This document shows positions 35,555-43,143 of a stretch of 64,000 bases of DNA, one piece after another. A model generated the notes under the pieces. It was not told the origin of the DNA. It did not search any database and saw only the letters and a list, made by a program, of their open reading frames with translations. Within the stretch, counting starts at the first letter, position 1. Every line of letters begins with the position of its first letter. The position numbers and the translations under genes are program-made. This stretch comes from Streptomyces sp. CB02923 (GTDB taxonomy: Bacteria > Actinomycetota > Actinomycetes > Streptomycetales > Streptomycetaceae), in the NCBI RefSeq assembly GCF_001905005.1, contig NZ_LWKZ01000012.1, forward strand, positions 1,045,061 to 1,109,060, in the 5' to 3' direction.

Positions 35555-37017
35555 TGAGCGGATCCCTGTGGCTGGTGCCGGGGGAGGGCAAGGGCCGCGC
35601 GGACGACCTGCCGGACGTCCCGCGGCCCCAGCGCCCGCGCTGGGCCGCGCCCGACCCGCTGGACGAACTCGCCCGGCGCATGGGCGATCTGATCGCCGCC
35701 GCCGTCCACCCCGACGAGATCGCCGCCATCATCGAGTCCGACGGCATGAGCGACGACCAGATCAAGCTCACCTACGGGCGCGAGAACTCCTTCGCCCTCG
35801 CCGAGGAGCTGTACGCGCGCATCCCGCGCAGCTACCCCGAACCGGACCGCGCGCTCACCGACCCCTGGCGGGTCAGCCTGCTCGGCTGCCTGCTGCGCGC
35901 CGTGGTCTTCGCCCTGCCCGGACTCGCCTACGTCGTCGGCTCGCACCTGCTGTCCGGCCCGCCGGACTCCCGCGGACTGCCCGCCGGAACACTGCCGCTG
36001 CTGGCGGGCGCCCTGGCCGGCTGGGTCTGGAACCAGGCGCTCGCCCACCGCGCGTACTCCTGGCTCGGCCTGGGCGCGCGGTGGCCCGCCGCCCGCGCCC
36101 TCGCCGTCGGCGCGCCGCTCGGCGCGCTGGCCGGCGCGGCGGTCGCCTGGGCCGTCGGCACCGCCGACGCGGACGCGCCCGGCGCGGTGGCCTTCGCCGC
36201 GGGCCAGGCCGCCTACCTCGGCGCGGCCACCACCCTCCTCGTCTTCGGCCGGGAACGGTGGCTGCTGTACGCACTGGCCCCGGTCGGGCTCGGTGCCGCG
36301 CTGATGGCGGTGTACGTGCCGCCGGACGCCGTACGTGTCGCCCTGCTCGTCCTGTCGCTCGGCGCGGCCGTCGCGCTGGCCGCCGTCACCGTCCTGCGCT
36401 GCCGCCGCGAGCCGCGCCAGGACGGGCCGGCGCCGCGCGCCGCGGCCTCCGTGCCGTACGGGCTCTTCGGCCTGGCCATCGGGGTGCTGGTGCTGCTCAC
36501 GGCGCTCGGCGACGTCCTGCGGTACGGGGCGGAGGCCGAGGTCGCGGCGCCCGCGGCGGTGGCCCTGACGCTCAGCATGGGCCCGGCCGAATGGCTGCTG
36601 TACCGCTACCGCAGCCGGGCCGTGGCCGGGCTGCGGGCCAGCACCACCCCCGTCGGCTTCTGGCGCGCCACCTCCGGCGCGCTGGCCGGGTGCCTGGTCT
36701 CCTACCTCGCCGTACTCGCCCTGCTCGGCGGGGTCGGCAGCCTGCTGTGGCGGCAGGGGCCGCCGATGGACGCGGCCCACGCGCTGGGGCTGCTGTGTCT
36801 GGGCACGGTGCTGTGGACCGCGCTGCTCCTCCAGGCGTTCGGGGCGGTGCCGGTCGCGGCGGCGGTGTGCGGGCTGACCGCGGCCGCCCAGACCGCGCTC
36901 CTGGCGACCGGGCCGCTGTCCCCGGCCGTCGCCCAGCTGACGGTCTGCGGCGTGGCCGCGCTCGTCCTGGCCGCCGCGGTCTCCGCCCTGCTGGGGCGCG
37001 CGACGGCGCACCGCTGA
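35554..37017 (+). CDS. Polytopic membrane protein coupled to the PelF-type glycosyltransferase
   Basis: 487 residues. A soluble N-terminal section of about 105 (with LARRMGDLIAAAVHPDEIAAII) is followed by about 12 hydrophobic segments from residue 107 to the end, for example LLGCLLRAVVFALPGLAYVV and LALLGGVGSLLW. Its ATG overlaps the upstream stop, so it is translationally coupled and probably exports or helps assemble the polymer in the membrane. It does not show the N-terminal motif I know from PelG, so I do not assign that name. Stops cleanly at 37017, before a gap of about 210 bp. Confidence 0.8.
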   Translation: MSGSLWLVPGEGKGRADDLPDVPRPQRPRWAAPDPLDELARRMGDLIAAAVHPDEIAAIIESDGMSDDQIKLTYGRENSFALAEELYARIPRSYPEPDRALTDPWRVSLLGCLLRAVVFALPGLAYVVGSHLLSGPPDSRGLPAGTLPLLAGALAGWVWNQALAHRAYSWLGLGARWPAARALAVGAPLGALAGAAVAWAVGTADADAPGAVAFAAGQAAYLGAATTLLVFGRERWLLYALAPVGLGAALMAVYVPPDAVRVALLVLSLGAAVALAAVTVLRCRREPRQDGPAPRAAASVPYGLFGLAIGVLVLLTALGDVLRYGAEAEVAAPAAVALTLSMGPAEWLLYRYRSRAVAGLRASTTPVGFWRATSGALAGCLVSYLAVLALLGGVGSLLWRQGPPMDAAHALGLLCLGTVLWTALLLQAFGAVPVAAAVCGLTAAAQTALLATGPLSPAVAQLTVCGVAALVLAAAVSALLGRATAHR

Positions 37018-37229
37018 GGAGGAGGCGGGTACGTGGCCTTCACCGCGCGCCGAGCAGCCCGCCCGGCGCGCGCTCCGCGATCCGACGCCCGTCGCCTGCC
37101 CCCCGCCTCGCGCCAAGTCCCCGCGCCGGGGCGGACCGTGGGCCGCGTAACCGGTACCGGGTCCCCAAGCCCCCACCCGTACTCGTATCCTCAGCATCTC
37201 GTCCCATTTCCGACAGGAGCCCACGAACC
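37018..37229. other. Gap before the hydrolase pair
   Basis: 212 bp between the membrane protein and the spherulin-4-like gene. The less GC-rich stretch 37180-37215 could be a promoter. An ORF crossing it is Arg/Pro-rich and not credible. Confidence 0.4.
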
Positions 37230-37925
37230 ATGACCCGGCCCTCACCGGGACAGCCCCGTCCGCCCTCCCGCCAGCTGCTGGTCCCGCTCTACGAGCACCC
37301 GGCCGAACGTCCCGACGCCTGGCGGCGGCTGGTCGCGGCGGCGCCCGATCTCTACGGTGTGGTGCTCAACCCGGCCAGCGGCGCCGGCACCGCCCCCGAT
37401 CCGGACTTCGCCGAGGTCGCCGGGCAGCTCCGGGCCGCGGGCGTACGCATTCTCGGCTACGCCGACACCGGCTACGGACGGCGCCCGCACGCGGCCGTCG
37501 TCCAGGACCTGCTGCGCCACCGCGACTGGTACGGGGCCGACGGCGTGTTCTTCGACCAGGCCTCGGCCGAAGCCGGACTCCTCCTGCACTACAGCCGCCT
37601 GGCGGTCGCCGCACGCGCCGCCGGAGCCCATACCGTCGTCCTCAATCACGGCGTGCACCCGCACCCCCGCTACCTCGACTTCGCCGACCTCCTGGTCACC
37701 TTCGAGAACAGCTGGGCCGCGTACGAGAACGCCGAGGTCCCGCCGTGGACCGCGCACCACCCGCCCGAACGGTTCTGCCACCTCATCCACGGCCTGCCCG
37801 AGTCCTGCGCGGAGGCCGCCGCCGAACTGGTCCGGCAGCGCGGGGCCGCCGTGCACTGCGCCGTCCCCGGCACCGGGACGCACCCGTGGGACGCACTTCC
37901 GCCCTACCTGGAGACCCCCCGATGA
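37230..37925 (+). CDS. Spherulin-4 family glycoside hydrolase-like protein (Sph3/GH135-type)
   Basis: 231 residues with the spherulation-specific family 4 pattern: LLVPLYEHPAERPDAWRRL, VVLNPASGAGTAPDPDF, VRILGYADTGYGRRP, WYGADGVFFDQAS, LNHGVHPHPRYLDFADLLVTFE. This TIM-barrel family includes Aspergillus Sph3, which cleaves galactosaminogalactan during its synthesis. I see no signal peptide, so the protein may act inside the cell or be exported by another route. The ATG at 37230 has CAGGAG upstream. Its stop overlaps the next gene by four bases (ATGA), coupling it to the GH114 lipoprotein. Confidence 0.85.
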   Translation: MTRPSPGQPRPPSRQLLVPLYEHPAERPDAWRRLVAAAPDLYGVVLNPASGAGTAPDPDFAEVAGQLRAAGVRILGYADTGYGRRPHAAVVQDLLRHRDWYGADGVFFDQASAEAGLLLHYSRLAVAARAAGAHTVVLNHGVHPHPRYLDFADLLVTFENSWAAYENAEVPPWTAHHPPERFCHLIHGLPESCAEAAAELVRQRGAAVHCAVPGTGTHPWDALPPYLETPR

Positions 37926-38845
37926 ACCCCCCGCACCACCGCAAGAGACTCCTGCTCCTCCTCGGCGCTCTCCTGCTCGTCAGCACCGCCTGTACCCAGA
38001 CCCCGCCCGGTCCGGGCGGCAAGCCCGGCCACAGCGCGAGCCCCGGCTCCGGCAGTCCGGGCGGTACCGGCGACCCGGGCAGCCCCAGCGGCGGTCCGAG
38101 CAGCCCCGGCAGTGACCCGAGCAGCCCCGGCGGCGGCAAGCCCCGCCCCGTCTGGCACCCCGAGCCCGGCATCGACTGGCAGTGGCAGCTCACCGGAAAG
38201 CTGGACCTCTCCGTGGACGCCCCCGTCTACGACATCGACGGCTTCAAGCACAACGCGTCCACGGTCGCCGATCTCCACAAGCGCGGCCGCAAGGCCATCT
38301 GCTACATCAGCGTCGGCGCCTACGAGGACTTCCGCCCGGACGCGCGCCGCTTCCCCAAGGACGTCATCGGCGAGGACAACGGCTGGGAAGGCGAACGCTG
38401 GCTCGACATCCGGCAGCTGGACGTGCTGCGCCCGCTGATGGCCGAGCGCTTCGACATGTGCCGTGACAAGGGCTTCGACGCGGTCGAGCCGGACAACGTC
38501 GACGGCTACAAGAACGACACCGGCTTCGAGCTGACCGCCGGACACCAGCTCGCCTTCAACCGCATGATCGCCAAGCTGGCCCACGACCGCGGCATGTCCG
38601 TCGGCCTGAAGAACGACCTCGAACAGATCCCCCAGCTCGTCGGCGACTTCGACTTCGCCGTCAACGAGCAGTGCGCCGAGTACGACGAGTGCGCGACCAT
38701 GACCCCGTTCATCAAGGCGGGCAAGGCCGTCTTCCACGTCGAGTACGAACTCCCGGCCTCCCGCTTCTGCGCCACGACGAAGCGCCTCCACCTCAGCTCG
38801 ATGCAGAAGCGCCTCCACCTGGACGCCTGGCGCCAGGCGTGCTGA
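37922..38845 (+). CDS. GH114-type (endo-alpha-1,4-polygalactosaminidase) lipoprotein
   Basis: 307 residues. N-terminal lipoprotein signal (KRLLLLLGALLLVSTAC, lipidated Cys near residue 24), a Gly/Ser/Pro linker of about 50 residues, then the GH114 TIM-barrel: GIDWQWQLTGKLDLSVDAPVYDIDGF, AICYISVGAYEDFRPD, GFDAVEPDNVDGY (acidic active-site cluster) and GLKNDLEQIPQL. The family includes Ega3 and hydrolases of alpha-1,4-galactosamine polymers. Anchored outside, it would trim or release the polymer made by the locus. The ATG overlaps the previous stop. A 14-bp repeat array starts at its stop codon. Confidence 0.88.
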   Translation: MNPPHHRKRLLLLLGALLLVSTACTQTPPGPGGKPGHSASPGSGSPGGTGDPGSPSGGPSSPGSDPSSPGGGKPRPVWHPEPGIDWQWQLTGKLDLSVDAPVYDIDGFKHNASTVADLHKRGRKAICYISVGAYEDFRPDARRFPKDVIGEDNGWEGERWLDIRQLDVLRPLMAERFDMCRDKGFDAVEPDNVDGYKNDTGFELTAGHQLAFNRMIAKLAHDRGMSVGLKNDLEQIPQLVGDFDFAVNEQCAEYDECATMTPFIKAGKAVFHVEYELPASRFCATTKRLHLSSMQKRLHLDAWRQAC

Positions 38846-38957
38846 CCAGAGCCTGCTGAAGCCCGGCGCCGATTTCTGACGCCCAGATTGTGGCGCCCGG
38901 CTCCTGACGCCTGGCTCCTGATATCCGGCTCGTGACGCCCGGCTCCCGACGCGTGAC
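38843..38957. repeat. 14-bp repeat array starting at the GH114 stop codon
   Basis: Units of the form CCTGACGCCCGGCT run from the stop to 38957. TGA occurs at 38843 (the real stop), 38857, 38877, 38905, 38919 and 38933: steps of 14 or 28 with one 20-base step. Stops are thus present in all three frames. No coding function. Confidence 0.8.
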
Positions 38958-38976
38958 GGCCGACCGGGCGGGCGTC

Positions 38977-39789
38977 TCACCCCATCGCCGCCACCGCCAC
39001 GGCCACCAGGCCCGCCACCTCCGCGACGGCGCCGAAGATGTCGCCGGTGATGCCGCCGAAGCGGTGGCGGCAGCGGCGGAGGGTGGCTTCGCCCGCCGCG
39101 AGGGCGAGGAGGGCGGCCAGGCCGGTGTGGAGGGCTCCGTACGGGCCGGCGTGGGTGCCGAGCGCGGCGGAGAGGGCGATGACGACGACGGCCGCGGCGG
39201 CTGCCGCGCGCAGCGGTACCGTGCCGGCCACGGCGGCGCCGAGGCCGTCGGGGCGGGCCGGGGGGACGCCGGGGCGGGCGGCGAGGGTGAGGGCGCAGCG
39301 GGCGGCGGTGGCCGCGACGACGGCGGCCGCCGCGCCGTGGGCCCAGCCCTGTTCGTACAGATGGGCGAGGGCGGCCACCTGGGCCAGCAGGGTGAAGAGC
39401 AGGGTGATGACGCCGAACGGCCCGATGTCGGACTGCTTCATGATGCGCAGCGCGTCCTCGGCGGGCTTGCCGCTGCCCAGGCCGTCGGCGGTGTCGGCGA
39501 GGCCGTCCAGGTGCAGGCCGCGGGTGAGGACGGCGGGTACGGCCGCCGTGGCGACGGCGGCGAGCAGGGGGCCGCTGCCCAGGAGGAGGAACAGGGTGCC
39601 CAGGGCGGCCGCGGCCAGGCCGATCACCAGTCCGGCGACCGGCGCGCACAGCATGCCGCCGCGTGCCGCCGGCCGGTCCCAGCGGCGCAGCCGTACCGGC
39701 AGCACGGTCAGTGTGCCGAAAGCGAAGCGCATGGCGTCCCCGAGGGTGGGGGAAGGCGAGGGGCCGGAGGGGGTGGCGGCGTCGTTCAT
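38977..39789 (-). CDS. cobS: Adenosylcobinamide-GDP ribazoletransferase (cobalamin synthase)
   Basis: Integral membrane enzyme joining adenosylcobinamide-GDP to alpha-ribazole, the last step of the cobalamin nucleotide loop. 270 residues with the family motifs FGTLTVLPVR, GLHLDGLADTADGL, ALRIMKQSDIGPFG and RFGGITGDIFGA, and several transmembrane helices. ATG at 39789. It is divergent from the membrane protein at 39868 and separate from the cobU-cobT operon about 3 kb away. No cobalamin riboswitch is visible in its short 5' region. Confidence 0.95.
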   Translation of the reverse strand: MNDAATPSGPSPSPTLGDAMRFAFGTLTVLPVRLRRWDRPAARGGMLCAPVAGLVIGLAAAALGTLFLLLGSGPLLAAVATAAVPAVLTRGLHLDGLADTADGLGSGKPAEDALRIMKQSDIGPFGVITLLFTLLAQVAALAHLYEQGWAHGAAAAVVAATAARCALTLAARPGVPPARPDGLGAAVAGTVPLRAAAAAAVVVIALSAALGTHAGPYGALHTGLAALLALAAGEATLRRCRHRFGGITGDIFGAVAEVAGLVAVAVAAMG

Positions 39790-39867
39790 CGCGGCAGGCT
39801 AACCCGGCCGGCCCGGACCGTACGGCGCTAAATTGCCCCTATACCCGACATATGGGGAGTACGTGGC

Positions 39868-40605
39868 ATGGGTCACTGGTGGTTCCGCAACATCGTCGAG
39901 CCGGGGAAGTTCCCGCTGCTGCTCGCGCTCGTCTCCTTCGTGGTGACCTTCGTCGTGACCCGGATGATCACCCGGCTGATCCGGGCCGGGAAGGGCCCCT
40001 TCCGCAACATCTCGCCGGGCGGCCTGCACATCCACCACGTCGTGCCGGGCGTGGTGCTCATGGTGGTCGGCGGGTTCACCGCCCTGGCCGGCGGACGCCA
40101 CGGGTACGGGGCGGGGATAGCGGCGGTGCTCTTCGGGATGGGCGTCGGCCTGGTGCTGGACGAGTTCGCGCTGATCCTGCACCTGGACGACGTGTACTGG
40201 AGCGAGCAGGGGACCAAGAGCGTGGAGATCGTGATCGTCACGGCCGCGCTGGTGGCGCTGATCCTGGGCGGCGCCCTGCCGTTCGGCGTGAACGAACTGG
40301 AGCCGGACGAGCTGCACAGCCGTTTCCGGGTGGTCCGGACGGTGGGGATCAACTTCCTGTTCGCGCTGGTGGCGCTCTTCAAGGGCAAGGGCCGGATGGC
40401 GGTGGTCGGGGTGTTCGTGCCGTTCGTCGCGCTGTTCGGGGCGATCCGGCTGGCCCGGCCGAACTCACCGTGGGCGAAACGGTTCTACCGGCGGCGCCCC
40501 AAGGCCCGCGCCAAGGCGAAGGTCCGCGCCTTCCGGCACGACCGCCGCTGGAGCGGGCTGCGCCGCCGGGTGAACCACGTCATCGGAGGGGCGCCGACCC
40601 ACTGA
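39868..40605 (+). CDS. Integral membrane protein of unknown function
   Basis: 245 residues. Five or six hydrophobic segments (FPLLLALVSFVVTFVVTRMI, VVPGVVLMVVGGFTALAGG, VEIVIVTAALVALILGGALP, VGINFLFALVALF), a conserved-looking HIHHVVPG motif after the first helix, the acidic LDEFALILHLDDVYW stretch, and a very basic cytoplasmic tail. The His and Asp residues next to membrane segments suggest metal or lipid chemistry but nothing specific. I recall similar proteins in other streptomycetes without a function. The 3' end overlaps the convergent gene by 26 bp. Confidence 0.75.
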   Translation: MGHWWFRNIVEPGKFPLLLALVSFVVTFVVTRMITRLIRAGKGPFRNISPGGLHIHHVVPGVVLMVVGGFTALAGGRHGYGAGIAAVLFGMGVGLVLDEFALILHLDDVYWSEQGTKSVEIVIVTAALVALILGGALPFGVNELEPDELHSRFRVVRTVGINFLFALVALFKGKGRMAVVGVFVPFVALFGAIRLARPNSPWAKRFYRRRPKARAKAKVRAFRHDRRWSGLRRRVNHVIGGAPTH

Positions 40606-41284
40606 CCCGCTGGTCGCCCCGCGGCTTGCGCCGGTGGAGCACCTCCCACACGCCGCACAGCGCCAGCACCGCCACGACCGCCGCGATGTGCTCCCGGCCC
40701 GCCAGGTTGTTCTTGATGAACACCACCTCGTAGACCATCGACAGCACCACCAGCGCGCAGGTGAACCGCGCCCGGTACACCCAGCACACGAAGATCCCGA
40801 GGCCGACCACCGCCGCCGACGGGCCGGTGTCGTGCACGAAGGCGTCCGTCGGCGGCAGGCCGATCGGGTTGTCCGGGCCGAGCCAGATGCCGATCCGCGC
40901 GTACATCGTCCCGGCGAGCGTGGCCGCGTACGCGATCAGCAGCGTCCGCCCCCGGCCCAGGCAGATCTCGCAGATGCCGAAGACCAGCAGGAGCTGCGCC
41001 AGCGCGCCCCACACCGGCAGGTCCAGGGCGGGCACGAACAGCGACAGCGGCGTGCGCAGCAGCGCCAGCCACAGGTGCTCGTCGGCCTGCACGGAGCCGA
41101 TGTTCTGGACGAACTGATATCCCCAGGACTGGTTCTGGACGATCTGGAAAAGGGAGGTGAGCAGGACCGCGGCGATGGTCATGGGGATCGCCATGAGCTT
41201 CTTCGTCCGCAGGCCGCACCACACGGTCCGCAGCAGCAGGCCCCACTCGGCACGCACGGCGCGGCGCAGGACCGGCTCACTCAT
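40580..41284 (-). CDS. Membrane protein coupled to DUF2156 synthase
   Basis: 234 residues with about five hydrophobic segments (LMAIPMTIAAVLLTSLFQIV, GALAQLLLVFGICEICLGRG, AAVVGLGIFVCWVYRA) and a basic tail. It resembles the rhomboid-like membrane proteins that accompany MprF/LysX-type genes in actinobacteria, but I see no Ser-His protease dyad in the GxSx form. Its ATG overlaps the stop of the upstream gene (ATGA), so the two act together. The 3' end overlaps the convergent gene at 39868 by 26 bp. Confidence 0.72.
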   Translation of the reverse strand: MSEPVLRRAVRAEWGLLLRTVWCGLRTKKLMAIPMTIAAVLLTSLFQIVQNQSWGYQFVQNIGSVQADEHLWLALLRTPLSLFVPALDLPVWGALAQLLLVFGICEICLGRGRTLLIAYAATLAGTMYARIGIWLGPDNPIGLPPTDAFVHDTGPSAAVVGLGIFVCWVYRARFTCALVVLSMVYEVVFIKNNLAGREHIAAVVAVLALCGVWEVLHRRKPRGDQRVSGSAPLR

Positions 41285-43050
41285 CTCTTCGTCTCCAGAT
41301 GTTTCCGGTTGAGCCATTTCGGCAGGCCGGGGGCTTCCAGGAAGCCTTCGGCGCGGGCGCTGGCGATGCCGATGCGCAGCAGGTCGGTGCTCTTTTCGAA
41401 GAGCATGTACCGGGGTTCCCAGATGGGCCGGTATTTCGCGTTGGCGCGATAGAGCGATTCGATCTGCCACCACCGGGAGAAGAAGCTGAGCAGCGAACGC
41501 CACAGGCGCAGCACCGGGCCCGCTCCGAGCCGCGCGCCGCGCTCGAAGACGGAGCGGAACATCGCGAAGTTCAGCGACACCTGAGTGACGTCCACCTCTT
41601 TCGCCCGCTGGACCATCTCCAGCACCATGAACTCCATCAGCCCGTTCTCGGAGTCCCGGTCGCGGCGCATCAGGTCCAGCGACAGCCCCTTGGTGCCCCA
41701 CGGCACGAAGCTGAGCAGGGCGCGCAGCTCACCGTCCGCGTCGGTGCATTCGAGCATCACGCAGCGTCCGTCGCCCGGGTCGCCGAGGCGCCCCAGCGCC
41801 ATGGAGAAGCCGCGCTCGGTCTCGCCGTCGCGCCAGTCGTCGGCCAGCTTCAGCAGCCGGTCCATCTCGTCCTCGGGAATGTCCTCGTGGCGCCGGATGC
41901 GGACGGTGTACCCGGCCCGCTTGACGCGGTTGTACGCCTGCCGGACGGTGCGCATGGCCCGCCCCTCCAGCGTGAACTCCCCGGTGTCCACGATCGCCTC
42001 GTCGCCCAGCTCCAGCGCGTCCAGGCCGTGCCGGGCGTAGATCGTGCCGCCCTCCTCGCTGGCACCCATCACGGCCGGCGCCCAGCCGTGCGAGCGGGCC
42101 TCGGCGAGCCACAGGTCGATGGCGCCGGGCCACGCCTCGGGGTCGCCGATCGGGTCGGCGGAGGCGAGCGAGACCCCGCCGACGACGCGGTAGGTGACGG
42201 CGGCCTTGCCGGTGGGGGACCAGATGACGCTCTTGTCGCGGCGCAGCGCGAAGTAGCCCAGCGAGTCCCGGTCGCCCTGGCGGTCCAGCAGGCCGCGCAG
42301 CCGCTCCTCGTCCTCGGAGGTGATGAGGTCGGTGCTGCGTACGGAGCGGAAGGCGGCCCACAGGACGAGCAGCAGCAGGAGCGTGCTCATCACGTTGATG
42401 ACGACGTTGACCCAGTTCGGCGCGGCGATGCCGGGGAAACGGTCCTCCTCGGCGGCGATGGAGACCAGCCGCATGACGCCGTAGCGCCAGCGGTCCAGGA
42501 ACGTCGAGTGGTGGCTGTCCTGCGCGGTGTTGGCGACGGTCACCAGGAGCCCGGCGAGCAGCGAGGTGACCAGCAGGCCGCCGAGCGCGACGGCCGCGGC
42601 CAGCTTGGGGTTGGAGCGGTCGCCCTTGGCGTAGAACTCCTTGCGGCCCACGATCAGCGCGGCGACGAACAGCAGCGTCACGGCGAAGGAGAACCAGTTC
42701 TGGCCGTGTCCGCGGAATTCCGGCGCCACCACCATGGCCACCGTGAACAGCAGCAGGAACACCCCGGACAGGACCAGGTTCAGTATCCACGCGGCGCGTT
42801 TGCGGCGCCGCATGGTGACCGCGAAGAACAGCGAGAAGACGCCGGACGCGAAACCCGCGGTGAGCAGGTACGGAGTGAAGAACTCGGCGACGTTGTGCCG
42901 GCGGATGTCCTGTCCGAACGACACCCAGACGGCGCTGAGGAAATTGATGAAGGTGACGGCACGCAGGTACCAGACGGCGTACGCGGCACCGCGCTGTGAC
43001 CACCGACCGCGGGTGCGGTCCTCATCCGGGCTCAAACGGACTTCTCCCAT
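41281..43050 (-). CDS. MprF/LysX-like DUF2156 membrane protein (phosphatidylglycerol aminoacyltransferase type)
   Basis: 589 residues. The N-terminal half has six or seven transmembrane helices (AVWYLRAVTFINFLSAVWVS onward); the C-terminal half is the DUF2156 GNAT-like domain (SVIWSPTGKAAVTYRVVGGV, ADPIGDPEAW, MRTVRQAYNRVKRAGYTV, GLSLDLMRRDRDSENGLMEFMV, ending near KYRPIWEPRYMLFE). Members transfer an amino acid from aminoacyl-tRNA to membrane lipid, lowering surface charge; the amino acid cannot be read from sequence. Its ATG at 43050 has a weak ribosome site. It is the fourth gene of the cobU operon by position, and coupled to the membrane protein downstream. Confidence 0.85.
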   Translation of the reverse strand: MGEVRLSPDEDRTRGRWSQRGAAYAVWYLRAVTFINFLSAVWVSFGQDIRRHNVAEFFTPYLLTAGFASGVFSLFFAVTMRRRKRAAWILNLVLSGVFLLLFTVAMVVAPEFRGHGQNWFSFAVTLLFVAALIVGRKEFYAKGDRSNPKLAAAVALGGLLVTSLLAGLLVTVANTAQDSHHSTFLDRWRYGVMRLVSIAAEEDRFPGIAAPNWVNVVINVMSTLLLLLVLWAAFRSVRSTDLITSEDEERLRGLLDRQGDRDSLGYFALRRDKSVIWSPTGKAAVTYRVVGGVSLASADPIGDPEAWPGAIDLWLAEARSHGWAPAVMGASEEGGTIYARHGLDALELGDEAIVDTGEFTLEGRAMRTVRQAYNRVKRAGYTVRIRRHEDIPEDEMDRLLKLADDWRDGETERGFSMALGRLGDPGDGRCVMLECTDADGELRALLSFVPWGTKGLSLDLMRRDRDSENGLMEFMVLEMVQRAKEVDVTQVSLNFAMFRSVFERGARLGAGPVLRLWRSLLSFFSRWWQIESLYRANAKYRPIWEPRYMLFEKSTDLLRIGIASARAEGFLEAPGLPKWLNRKHLETKR

Positions 43051-43143
43051 GAAGCTCGATCATATGGGGGGCGCCGTCGAAACCCGGATCCGCTGGAATC
43101 CGGTCACTTCACAGGTGCGCGGGCCGTCGCCGGCCGGCGCCCC

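Noticed and set aside
35440..37245. 601-residue minus-strand ORF opposite the membrane protein
   Set aside because: Low-complexity Arg/Gly/Gln composition; the plus strand has transmembrane helices and coupled starts.
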